Shown here: positions 1 to 5,363 of the stretch, in pieces | How positions within the stretch are numbered: the first letter of the stretch is position 1 | Layout: each line of letters opens with the position of its first letter | Assembly (NCBI GenBank): GCA_002448305.1 | Contig: DJWY01000036.1 | Span: 47,439 to 52,801 of the forward strand | From: Selenomonadales bacterium UBA7018 | GTDB taxonomy: Bacteria > Bacillota > Negativicutes > Selenomonadales > Selenomonadaceae | DNA: 5,363 bases | Direction of reading: 5' to 3' | The notes under the pieces: model-generated | Told to the model about the DNA's origin: nothing | The model's database searches: none | Seen by the model: the letters and a program-made list of their open reading frames with translations, nothing else | Program-made: the position numbers and the translations under genes

Positions 1-198
1 GGTATCATCGGTGTCATCGGTATCGTCGGTGTCGTCGGAATCAGAATCTGCGTCGGAGTCAGCGTCGGAATCGGTGTCATCGGTATCATCGGTGTCATCG
101 GTATCGTCGGTGTCGTCACTGTCAGCATCGCTATCAGCATCAGCGTCGGAATCGGTGTCATCGGTATCATCGGTGTCATCGGTATCGTCAGTATCGTC
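1..198 (-). repeat. Asp-Asp-Thr blocks interrupting the gene B stalk
   Basis: Three blocks of the tripeptide Asp-Asp-Thr (plus strand ggt-rtc-rtc) lie at 154-198 (five units), 73-117 (five units) and 1-36 (four units, cut by the window edge). They are separated by 12-residue Asp-Ser/Ala stretches (118-153 and 37-72). In gene A the equivalent block comes directly before the C-terminal domain, so this cluster probably marks the approaching end of the gene B stalk. Confidence 0.93.
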
Positions 199-2532
199 AG
201 CATCACTGTCAGCGTCAGCGTCGGAGTCAGCATCAGCGTCGGAGTCAGCGTCAGCATCAGCGTCGGAGTCAGCGTCAGCATCACTGTCAGCGTCAGCGTC
301 GGAGTCAGCGTCAGCGTCGGAGTCAGCGTCAGCGTCGGAGTCAGCGTCAGCGTCGGAGTCAGCGTCAGCGTCGGAGTCAGCGTCTGCATCGGAATCGGCG
401 TCACTGTCAGCGTCGGAGTCAGCGTCTGCGTCACTGTCGGCGTCGGAGTCTGCGTCTGCATCGGAATCGGCGTCACTGTCAGCGTCGGAGTCAGCGTCTG
501 CGTCACTGTCAGCGTCGGAGTCAGCGTCTGCGTCACTGTCAGCGTCGGAATCTGCGTCACTGTCTGCGTCGGAGTCTGCGTCGGAATCGGCGTCACTGTC
601 GGCGTCGGAATCTGCGTCACTGTCAGCGTCGGAATCGGCGTCGCTGTCAGCGTCGGAGTCGGCGTCGCTGTCAGCGTCGGAATCTGCGTCACTGTCTGCG
701 TCGCTATCCGTGTCGGAGTCGGTGTCGCTATCCGTGTCGGAGTCGGTGTCGCTATCCGTGTCGGAGTCTGCGTCACTATCTGCATCGGAATCGGCGTCGC
801 TATCAGCATCACTGTCTGCGTCGGAATCGGCGTCACTGTCGGCGTCGGAGTCTGCGTCGGAATCGGCGTCGCTATCAGCATCACTGTCTGCGTCGGAATC
901 GGCGTCGCTGTCTGCGTCGCTATCGCTATCCGCGTCGCTGTCACTGTCTTCAGCCCACTGCCCTAATGCCTCTAATGCAGCGGCGTTACCAGCAATAACT
1001 AAGCTACCATCAGCATATTTCGCCGCAAATCCTGAATCGCCCATGCCTTGAATGGTGGCTGAATTACCGCTGATTGCAAAGGTGCTGAATCCACCGAGCA
1101 CGAAGGGGTCATCGCCGGTAATGCCGCTAATTGTAACGATTTCGTCTCTGTCAAGACCGCTAAGTCCTAATACTGTGTTGCCAGCTGAAGTCCAGCCCGT
1201 CAACGTAACATAGCCGTCGCCAGCTCCCGCATCAGCACCAAGAGTTCCACCAAGTTCAAAGGTCAAGCCACCCAGTTCGCCAACGCTCAGACCGCTCTTT
1301 TTAGCAACAGCGTTGACATTAGTCTCGTCAGTTGAAAGCACGCCAGTAAATTCAGCCTCAGCAGTGTAAACAGATGCGCTCACGCCGGCAATAGTAAGTG
1401 TTTTGTTATCACTGTGGCCATACGCCACGCTGAAACCATTCACACTAAAGGTCGACTCGCTACCGTTAATATAGAAGCTCTTGAAGCTACCATCCTTGTA
1501 AGCATCCTGGTAGTTAGCACCCATAGTATTATTGCTGGTGAAAGTGATTATTTCGCCTGCATCGAGACCCAGAATACCGGTTATAGAAGCATTCGCACCG
1601 GACGCACTACCAACAAGGCTAACTCTTCCGTCAACAAGAGTTCCGCCACCAGCGGCATCAAATACGGCACTCAAACTAGTAATGCCACCAATCGTCAAGT
1701 TGCCAATAAAACTAGAGAGACCACCACTATTGTTACCGCCATTGCCAAGCACAAAGGTGAAGTTAGTTGAAGCAGTGGTAGTATCGTTGCTAAATTTGCT
1801 GGAGCTTTGTTCATTAATACCTACGTAACCATTCGTAGCATTATACCAGTTGGTAGCAAAACCCTGAGCATTAGCGATACCACGATTGGTAGTAGCGTTC
1901 ACGATTTTTACATTGCCAGGATCTTCGTAATTGAAAGACAACGGCGTTGCATTGCTAAGACCACCAATTATAGAGAGGCCGCCTGCGGAATTGTCTTTAA
2001 ACGCACTACCACCAAAAAGAGCGTCAAGTGCCGCGCTACCGCCGAAGCCGCCCAGATAGTAAGCGTAAGATGCACCGTTTACCGAAGCGGTGTAACCAGC
2101 ACCCAATACGCTTGAGAGGCGGTTTGTTGCTACCGCATGTTCATCTTTCTTCAAGAAAGAAGTAATGGCCGTACTGAAGCCGGTAATGGAGAGGACTTCG
2201 CCTTCGTCGAGACCGCTGATACCAACTACACGATTATCTTTCTCCGTATCTACAACGAGCTGAACTTTACCGTCGACTATCTTGCTGTCAGCGACACTGC
2301 TATAACCAATCGCGAAACCGTCGGCGATACCAAGACCAAAGGTCAAACCCTCCAGCGCACCCATAGAAAGACTGCCGATTGACGACAGAGCACCGATAAA
2401 GGCACTGCCGCCACTATTCATCAAGAACAGATCTTTAGTTGATAAATCAAAACGCTGCAAGTCGAAAACGAAAGAATTCAATTTATTCTCACCTCCAGTT
2501 TCCTCAAAAGTAACAAGTTTTTCTTCACTCAT
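1..2532 (-). CDS. Large acidic surface/secreted protein with Asp-Ser/Ala stalk (gene B), 3' end outside window
   Basis: The frame is open from ATG (2532-2530) to the left edge, 844 codons with no stop, so the C-terminus is missing. The start is supported by a strong Shine-Dalgarno sequence 9 bases upstream and a promoter before it. Residues 1-30 are hydrophilic with no signal peptide and carry FVFDLQRFD at 21-29. Residues about 30-527 are rich in Gly, Ser, Ala, Asn and Thr, with short beta-strand-like stretches and three related segments ending in GLDxxE (G107, G322, G459). From 529 to the edge the chain is an almost pure Asp-X repeat (X is Ser, Ala or Thr), with Asp-Asp-Thr blocks near the edge. 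There is no cysteine and no LPXTG visible. The architecture and the neighbouring paralogue suggest a stalked adhesin or surface protein exported by type I secretion, with an RTX-like C-terminus beyond base 1. That function is inference. The coding call is near certain. Confidence 0.93.
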   Translation of the reverse strand, partial: MSEEKLVTFEETGGENKLNSFVFDLQRFDLSTKDLFLMNSGGSAFIGALSSIGSLSMGALEGLTFGLGIADGFAIGYSSVADSKIVDGKVQLVVDTEKDNRVVGISGLDEGEVLSITGFSTAITSFLKKDEHAVATNRLSSVLGAGYTASVNGASYAYYLGGFGGSAALDALFGGSAFKDNSAGGLSIIGGLSNATPLSFNYEDPGNVKIVNATTNRGIANAQGFATNWYNATNGYVGINEQSSSKFSNDTTTASTNFTFVLGNGGNNSGGLSSFIGNLTIGGITSLSAVFDAAGGGTLVDGRVSLVGSASGANASITGILGLDAGEIITFTSNNTMGANYQDAYKDGSFKSFYINGSESTFSVNGFSVAYGHSDNKTLTIAGVSASVYTAEAEFTGVLSTDETNVNAVAKKSGLSVGELGGLTFELGGTLGADAGAGDGYVTLTGWTSAGNTVLGLSGLDRDEIVTISGITGDDPFVLGGFSTFAISGNSATIQGMGDSGFAAKYADGSLVIAGNAAALEALGQWAEDSDSDADSDSDADSDADSDADSDADSDADSDADSDADSDADSDADSDADSDADSDADSDADSDTDSDTDSDTDSDTDSDTDSDADSDADSDADSDADSDADSDADSDADSDADSDADSDADSDADSDADSDADSDADSDADADSDADSDADADSDADSDADSDADADSDADSDADADSDADSDADSDADADSDADADSDADADSDADADSDADADSDADADSDADADSDADADADSDADADSDADADSDADDTDDTDDTDDTDDTDSDADADSDADSDDTDDTDDTDDTDDTDSDADSDADSDSDDTDDTDDTDDT
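286..375 (-). repeat. Five exact tandem copies of an 18-bp unit
   Basis: The unit gtcagcgtcagcgtcgga (plus strand) repeats at 286, 304, 322, 340 and 358 without a mismatch. It encodes Ser-Asp-Ala-Asp-Ala-Asp on the minus strand. Exact identity points to recent expansion by slippage or unequal recombination. Confidence 0.95.
700..768 (-). repeat. 24-bp tandem unit, 2.9 copies, threonine-containing
   Basis: A unit of eight codons (plus strand gtc gct atc cgt gtc gga then gtc ggt) occurs at 700-723 and 724-747 and for 21 bases at 748-768. It encodes alternating Asp-Thr and Asp-Ser pairs. This is the only stretch of the stalk outside the Asp-Asp-Thr blocks where Thr is used. Confidence 0.9.
787..906 (-). 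repeat. Exact 48-bp direct repeat within the stalk
   Basis: Bases 787-834 and 859-906 are identical over 16 codons, offset by 72 bases. This is a higher-order duplication inside the dipeptide array and a likely site for length change. Confidence 0.9.
1123..2349 (-). repeat. Three diverged protein segments ending in a GLDxxE motif (gene B)
   Basis: Segments at 2179-2349 (residues 62-118), 1534-1689 (282-333) and 1123-1272 (421-470) each run from a Leu-Thr/Ser-Phe-type strand through a glycine turn and a DG-containing strand to SGLDEGEVLSITG, LGLDAGEIITFT and SGLDRDEIVTISG. They are clearly related at the ends and weakly elsewhere. They look like diverged copies of one beta-rich module with unequal spacing (215 and 137 residues between GLD motifs). 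I do not recognise a named domain. Confidence 0.7.
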
Positions 2533-2540
2533 TCTAAAAC

Positions 2541-2550
2541 GTCCTTTCTT
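2541..2550 (-). promoter_or_regulatory. Ribosome binding site of gene B
   Basis: On the minus strand AAGAAAGGA lies 9 bases before the ATG at 2532. It is a strong match to the anti-Shine-Dalgarno sequence and fixes the start of gene B. Confidence 0.88.
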
Positions 2551-2574
2551 CTAGAATAGCTATGAGCCATTAGA

Positions 2575-2603
2575 TTTATACTACAAGAAAAAAGAAATTG
2601 CAA
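2575..2603 (-). promoter_or_regulatory. Promoter P2 of gene B (sigma-70/A type)
   Basis: The -35 is TTGCAA (2603-2598), followed by a 17-base spacer and -10 TATAAA (2580-2575). Transcription would begin near 2568 and give a leader of about 36 bases carrying the Shine-Dalgarno sequence. The -35 lies next to the end of the hairpin-rich segment, which could have supplied it. Confidence 0.68.
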
Positions 2604-2611
2604 TAGGCATT

Positions 2612-2648
2612 GTTGAAGGTTGCCCAAAAAAAGGCTTCCTGCTTCAAC
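2612..2648. repeat. Inverted repeat at the edge of the structured segment
   Basis: gttgaag (2612-2618) pairs with cttcaac (2642-2648), and inside it gcc (2622-2624) pairs with ggc (2633-2635) around a loop holding seven A on the plus strand. The position fits a transposon right-end hairpin. It is not a good terminator, because the T run lies in the loop. Confidence 0.7.
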
Positions 2649-2807
2649 GACAGCCGCGCCGTAGGTTGCGTCTTACGAAGTCTCCACAGGCGTGAATTTC
2701 CGCTCTTCTTGCGGTATTGTGCGTATCTGCAAGCTGACTTTGCACCTCCGAGGTAACGGGTAGGCGGCTTCGCACCAGCCGATACTCGCTAAGAAAGTGA
2801 ACATTCC
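2634..2807 (-). pseudogene. Remnant resembling the C-terminal tail of an IS200/IS605 TnpB
   Basis: One minus-strand frame reads 44 open codons from 2807 to 2676, including VSLQIRTIPQEERKFTPVET. It then has TAA (2675-2673) and continues as DATYGAAVVEAGS to 2634. The TPVE and VVEAGS motifs recall the variable tails of TnpB (OrfB) proteins, from memory and not a database match. Another stop (TAG, 2810-2808) lies upstream, and no RuvC-like nuclease core is present. It contains cysteines, unlike both neighbouring proteins. It is best read as a decayed 3' fragment or a noncoding right-end copy, not a working gene. Confidence 0.45.
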
Positions 2808-2877
2808 CTAGCGAGTCTTCTCCTTTCTTAAAGAATTTCGAGTATAAGCGGAAGTGTAACCCGCTTGCGTCTCTGTT

Positions 2878-2906
2878 TTTATAGCAAAGTTTTAAGTTTA
2901 AGTCAA
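2878..2906 (-). promoter_or_regulatory. Promoter P1 upstream of the structured segment
   Basis: The -35 is TTGACT (2906-2901), followed by a 17-base spacer and -10 TATAAA (2883-2878), 10 of 12 consensus bases. The bases before the -35 are A/T-rich, as in an UP element. A start near 2871 would transcribe the hairpin-rich segment and, unless it ends early, continue into gene B with a leader of about 340 bases. Confidence 0.7.
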
Positions 2907-2949
2907 CGTATACTTTATTAAAATTTCCTAAAAAACTGCGCGGAAGGCG

Positions 2950-2986
2950 AAAAAAACGGGGAAAAGGTTTTTAAAACCTTCTCCCC
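2950..2986 (-). terminator. Intrinsic terminator of gene A
   Basis: On the minus strand GGGGAGAAGGTTTT pairs with AAAACCTTTTCCCC (14 positions, one mismatch), followed by G and seven T-run positions (2956-2950). It lies 34 bases after the gene A stop and should separate gene A from gene B transcription. Confidence 0.9.
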
Positions 2987-3019
2987 AGAAAAAGTTTAAG
3001 CCGGAAAAATTTTCAGCGA

Positions 3020-5363
3020 TTAGTTTTGAACAAAGCCGCCGTTTTCAACTCTGTAGGTGCGCATTTCTTCGCCGCTGGTGACAACGTAGTTAGCTTTGTT
3101 AGCGTTTTGGATAGTGAGTTTGCCGCCGTCGGAGAAATTGAGAGTAGCGGTAGAGCCTTCAAAGCTTGCGCCGGTGATTTGGTCGATACCGACTTGAGTC
3201 AGGAAGACGGTATCGCCTTCGTGGGTGCCGGAAATGGTGTCTTCGCCGTTGCCCATTGTGTAATAGAAAGTATTTTGACCGGAGCCGCCAACGAGCGAGT
3301 CATTGCCGTCGACGCCTTCGCCGCCCCAGAGGCTGTTTTTGCCTGCGCCGCCAAAGATTGTGTCGCTAGAATCTTTGCCGCCAGCGAGTTCAGCTTTGCC
3401 AGCGTAGGTGCTAGCGTCAATGGTTCTGATGTCGCCAATGTAAGTATCTTCCTGATTGCGCCAGCCAGGAGTATCAAGCCAGATATTAGCTTGCGAGCTA
3501 ACAGTATCGTTGACAGTGAGTACAGCATTTGCGCCGGTCGCGACGAAATAATTTGCGGTTCCGTCGTAGTCGAGGGTTGTTGCATTGACTTGGGCAATAA
3601 CTTTGTCAGTGACGAACATATTTTGACCCATTGCGCCTTCGACAACAACTCTTTCAGTTGCGCCGGTCGTGCGGCTGCTGATTTCGATAACAACATTGTT
3701 ACCGTTAGCAGTTACGCCGGACGTATAGTTTCTATCGGTTTGAATTTCGATAACGTCAGCCAAAGATTTATCCGCGACGTTGTCGACGAAAGCAAAGCTT
3801 TGAATGGTATTGCGTGCGCCTGCGCTGTCGCCGAGAACAAAGAAAGTAGTACGGGAATCTTTATCTTCGCCGCTGTAGCCGACCATGACGTTTTGACCGC
3901 CTGCGCCGTAGAGAGAAGTTTCGCCGATACCTGCGCGGAGAGTTTCGTTGGTGTCGGAGCCGCTGATAGAAGTTTTGCCTTGACCGCCGATGAATTCGGA
4001 AATGCCTCTGAAAGCGACTTGTGCGCCGTCAACGGTGTTAGCCCACTCGGACGCCGCCCTAAGGCTAACGAAGACATCGCCTTCAACGTTGGAGAAGTCG
4101 ACAGCAGAATTATCGCCTTGGAAGAAGTTTGCGCCGCGAGCCGCGTCAATGGTGTTATCAGCCGCCGCGATAGCCGCTTTAATTGCTATGCCGTTAGAGC
4201 TGGAGTTAAAGAGTTGTTCGACGTAGCCGCCGTCAGCTTCGGTTGCGTTATTAATTTGTGCGCGGTATTTGCTATCTTTAATGGTGAGCGTGCCGTTGCC
4301 GTCGTAGGAGACTTTAGCGTTGGTAAGGTCAGCGGTGATGACGTCGCCTTTTTCCTCGTCGAAGGAATTATGCATGCCGTTGATAGTGGCGCGACCTTCA
4401 GTCAAAACGATATTCGCGGCGTCGCGGTTTTCGTCAGCTTGGAGATTGATAATATTGTTACCTGCGCCGGCGTTGATAATATCCTCTGCGCCGCCGAGAA
4501 TAGTATCGCTACCCTTGCCGCCAGCGATTGTCGAGCCAGCAGATTTATTTCCAAGCCAGTTGCCGACAAGTACGAAGTCATCTTTTGAAGAGCTAAGGTT
4601 GAGGGTGCCGCCCGCGCTGTGCGTGAATCCGACAGCCTGTTTATCATTGTTTGCGTCAAAGAAGTTAAAGGTTGTGGAGCCTTCAGCACTGGTGTTATCG
4701 AAAGCAACACGGGCTTGACCGGCTACGCCGTTAATGGAAAATGCGCCGTTGCCGAAGGTGATTGCCGGATTGGATTTATTAATATCTTGGATTGCCCGTT
4801 GAATTTCCTCGACGCTATTGTTATTGGTGACAATACCGCCGCCATTGGAAGCGTTATAGCCTTTCATGGTGACATTGATAGTTTCTTCGTCGCTTGCAAG
4901 ATAAATTCTATCTCTGCCGCCCCTAGACATATCGAATACGACTTCAGCACCGCTTTCGCGCACGACGAGAGTATCAGGACCGTTGCCGCCGGTAACGGTT
5001 GCTTTAACGCCGCTATCGATAACTGCTAAGTCACCGAGATTGCTTAAAGTGATAGTTTTGGGATTAGTTGCGCCCGCCGGAACGTAAGCAGTATTGCCAC
5101 CGTCTTTTCTGCTACGGAAATCGGCAGTATCGCTGTTAGCGTCTGCAAGGTCTGCATAGCCTTCGTCGTCGCCGATATTAGCACCGAGTTTTTCTCTGAG
5201 AGCCGTAATATCATTAAGTGCTTTATTAGCAATGTCGGGTTGCGGCAAATCTTCTGCGTCGTCGATTGTATCGTCGGTATCATCGGTGTCGTCGGTGTCG
5301 TCGGTATCGTCGGTGTCGTCTTCGTCCGAGTCGGAGTCAGCGTCGGAATCGGCGTCACTATCT
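3020..5363 (-). CDS. RTX-like calcium-binding surface/secreted protein (gene A), 5' end outside window
   Basis: The frame is open from the right edge (first whole codon 5362-5360) to TAA at 3022-3020, 780 visible residues. The TTG codon at 5248-5246 lies inside a continuing frame and is an internal leucine, not a start. Visible residues 1-14 are a DSDADS-type stalk, 15-32 are six Asp-Asp-Thr units, and then DIANKALNDITALREKLG forms a probable helix. Glycine/aspartate motifs follow: GGNGPDTL (125-132), GGKGSDTILGGAED (281-294), and the densest run at 661-699 (GGKDSSDTIFGGAG, GGEGVDGNDSLVGGSGQNTF). These match the GGxGxDxLx calcium-binding nonapeptide of RTX proteins, but they are scattered and partly degenerate (N for D). 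The last 80 residues are beta-rich (DGGKLTIQN near the end) and may carry the type I secretion signal. There is no cysteine. A terminator follows 34 bases after the stop. An adhesin or S-layer-like role is inferred; a toxin is less likely because no toxin domain is visible. Confidence 0.94.
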   Translation of the reverse strand, partial: DSDADSDADSDSDEDDTDDTDDTDDTDDTDDTIDDAEDLPQPDIANKALNDITALREKLGANIGDDEGYADLADANSDTADFRSRKDGGNTAYVPAGATNPKTITLSNLGDLAVIDSGVKATVTGGNGPDTLVVRESGAEVVFDMSRGGRDRIYLASDEETINVTMKGYNASNGGGIVTNNNSVEEIQRAIQDINKSNPAITFGNGAFSINGVAGQARVAFDNTSAEGSTTFNFFDANNDKQAVGFTHSAGGTLNLSSSKDDFVLVGNWLGNKSAGSTIAGGKGSDTILGGAEDIINAGAGNNIINLQADENRDAANIVLTEGRATINGMHNSFDEEKGDVITADLTNAKVSYDGNGTLTIKDSKYRAQINNATEADGGYVEQLFNSSSNGIAIKAAIAAADNTIDAARGANFFQGDNSAVDFSNVEGDVFVSLRAASEWANTVDGAQVAFRGISEFIGGQGKTSISGSDTNETLRAGIGETSLYGAGGQNVMVGYSGEDKDSRTTFFVLGDSAGARNTIQSFAFVDNVADKSLADVIEIQTDRNYTSGVTANGNNVVIEISSRTTGATERVVVEGAMGQNMFVTDKVIAQVNATTLDYDGTANYFVATGANAVLTVNDTVSSQANIWLDTPGWRNQEDTYIGDIRTIDASTYAGKAELAGGKDSSDTIFGGAGKNSLWGGEGVDGNDSLVGGSGQNTFYYTMGNGEDTISGTHEGDTVFLTQVGIDQITGASFEGSTATLNFSDGGKLTIQNANKANYVVTSGEEMRTYRVENGGFVQN
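3266..3382 (-). other. Main RTX-like glycine/aspartate nonapeptide block (gene A)
   Basis: Visible residues 661-699 contain successive GGKDSSDTI, GGAGKNSLW, GGEGVDGNDSL and GGSGQNTF units. These follow the GGxGxDxLx pattern in which each turn of a parallel beta-roll binds calcium between glycine/aspartate loops. Some Asp positions are Asn or Ser, so binding may be weaker than in classical RTX toxins. A smaller block lies at 4454-4522. Confidence 0.75.
5267..5362 (-). repeat. End of the gene A stalk: Asp-Ser/Ala then six Asp-Asp-Thr units
   Basis: Codons 5362-5321 encode DSDADSDADSDSDE and codons 5320-5267 encode six Asp-Asp-Thr units. After that the chain becomes ordinary sequence (IDDAEDLPQPD). 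The stalk continues off the right edge, so its full length is unknown. Confidence 0.95.

Larger units (their letters stand above)
1..948 (-). repeat. Asp-Ser/Asp-Ala dipeptide stalk of gene B
   Basis: All 316 codons read on the minus strand follow a period of six bases: GAC or GAT (gtc/atc on the plus strand) alternates with a Ser, Ala or Thr codon. The only departures are Asp-Asp-Thr blocks at the left end. The array begins directly after GQWAE. It resembles the Ser-Asp stalks of staphylococcal Sdr/Clf proteins in composition, but it lies between domains rather than before an LPXTG anchor, and much of it is Asp-Ala. Such a chain would be highly charged, extended and able to bind divalent cations. 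The plus strand is open in several frames here only because of the six-base period. Confidence 0.97.
2612..2871 (-). ncRNA. Candidate structured RNA or long leader, omega-RNA-like
   Basis: This GC-rich stretch lies between AT-rich flanks directly after promoter P1 and is dense in short perfect stems: 2846-2851 with 2861-2866 (6 bp), 2784-2791 with 2809-2816 (8 bp), 2733-2736 with 2776-2779 (enclosing small hairpins), 2708-2712 with 2729-2733 (5 bp), and a terminal 2612-2618 with 2642-2648 (7 bp). It ends with GTTGAAGCAGGAAGCC and a run of seven T. That end resembles the 3' part of IS200/IS605 elements, where the tnpB tail and right end form the guide-RNA scaffold. I cannot match it to a riboswitch class I know. 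It may be a discrete RNA, a structured leader of gene B, or a transposon relic without function. Confidence 0.45.

Noticed and set aside
1..948. CRISPR array
   Set aside because: The repeats are contiguous six-base-period coding units with no unique spacers and no palindromic repeat.
11..1051. Plus-strand frame encoding a Ser-Ala-Ser-Glu low-complexity protein
   Set aside because: It is the antisense reading of the six-base-period stalk, which leaves several frames open. It has no ribosome binding site and its tail runs antisense into the globular part of gene B.
2626..2656. Intrinsic terminator of the structured segment at the seven-T run
   Set aside because: The only stem directly before the T run is four pairs with a 15-base loop, and in the stronger inverted repeat the T run sits in the loop. 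Termination here is possible but not supported.
2600..2871. Known riboswitch (cobalamin, c-di-GMP, SAM, T-box) or RNase P, tmRNA or SRP RNA
   Set aside because: I compared the conserved core sequences I remember for these classes and found no convincing match. A covariance search would be needed to exclude them.
3026..4588. Plus-strand frame of 520 codons opposite gene A
   Set aside because: It begins with TTG, has no Shine-Dalgarno sequence or promoter, and its cysteine-rich composition matches no domain. The minus frame has clear RTX-like motifs and its own terminator.
5246..5248. TTG as the start of gene A
   Set aside because: The frame continues upstream without a stop through the Asp-Asp-Thr block and the stalk to the window edge, so this is an internal leucine codon.

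Overview
The window shows two large, tandem, same-strand (minus) genes for acidic, repeat-rich surface or secreted proteins, separated by 487 bases of regulatory and mobile-element-like sequence. Neither gene is complete. The right-hand gene enters from beyond base 5363 and stops at 3020. The left-hand gene starts at 2532 and runs off the window at base 1. Across about 1,620 visible residues the two proteins contain no cysteine. They share one design: a beta-rich, Gly/Asn/Thr-rich globular part, a long Asp-Ser/Asp-Ala dipeptide stalk punctuated by Asp-Asp-Thr blocks, and, seen in the right-hand gene, a C-terminal region with glycine/aspartate-rich nonapeptides like the calcium-binding beta-rolls of RTX proteins.

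Organism: the visible N-terminus has no Sec signal peptide and the RTX-like C-terminus suits type I export, so a cell with an outer membrane is likely. The AT-rich sigma-70/A-type promoters, the strong purine Shine-Dalgarno sequence and the N-terminal FVFDLQRFD motif make me favour a diderm Firmicute (Negativicutes, Selenomonas-like). This is a low-confidence inference.

Layout, in the direction of transcription (right to left): 5362-3020 is the 3' part of gene A (end of the stalk, then the RTX-like domain). 2986-2950 is its intrinsic terminator. 2906-2878 is a near-consensus promoter (P1). About 2871-2612 is a GC-rich, hairpin-dense segment, one frame of which resembles the C-terminal tail of an IS200/IS605 TnpB protein interrupted by stops, so it may be an omega-RNA-like relic. 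2603-2575 is a second promoter (P2). 2550-2541 is the Shine-Dalgarno sequence of gene B. 2532-1 is gene B (N-terminal globular region with three related segments, then a stalk of at least 316 residues).

How they work together: both proteins are probably large calcium-dependent adhesins or surface-layer-like proteins whose stalk holds one domain away from another. Gene A is insulated by its terminator, and gene B is transcribed from its own one or two promoters. The most unusual parts are the strictly alternating stalk and the promoter-driven structured element upstream of gene B.
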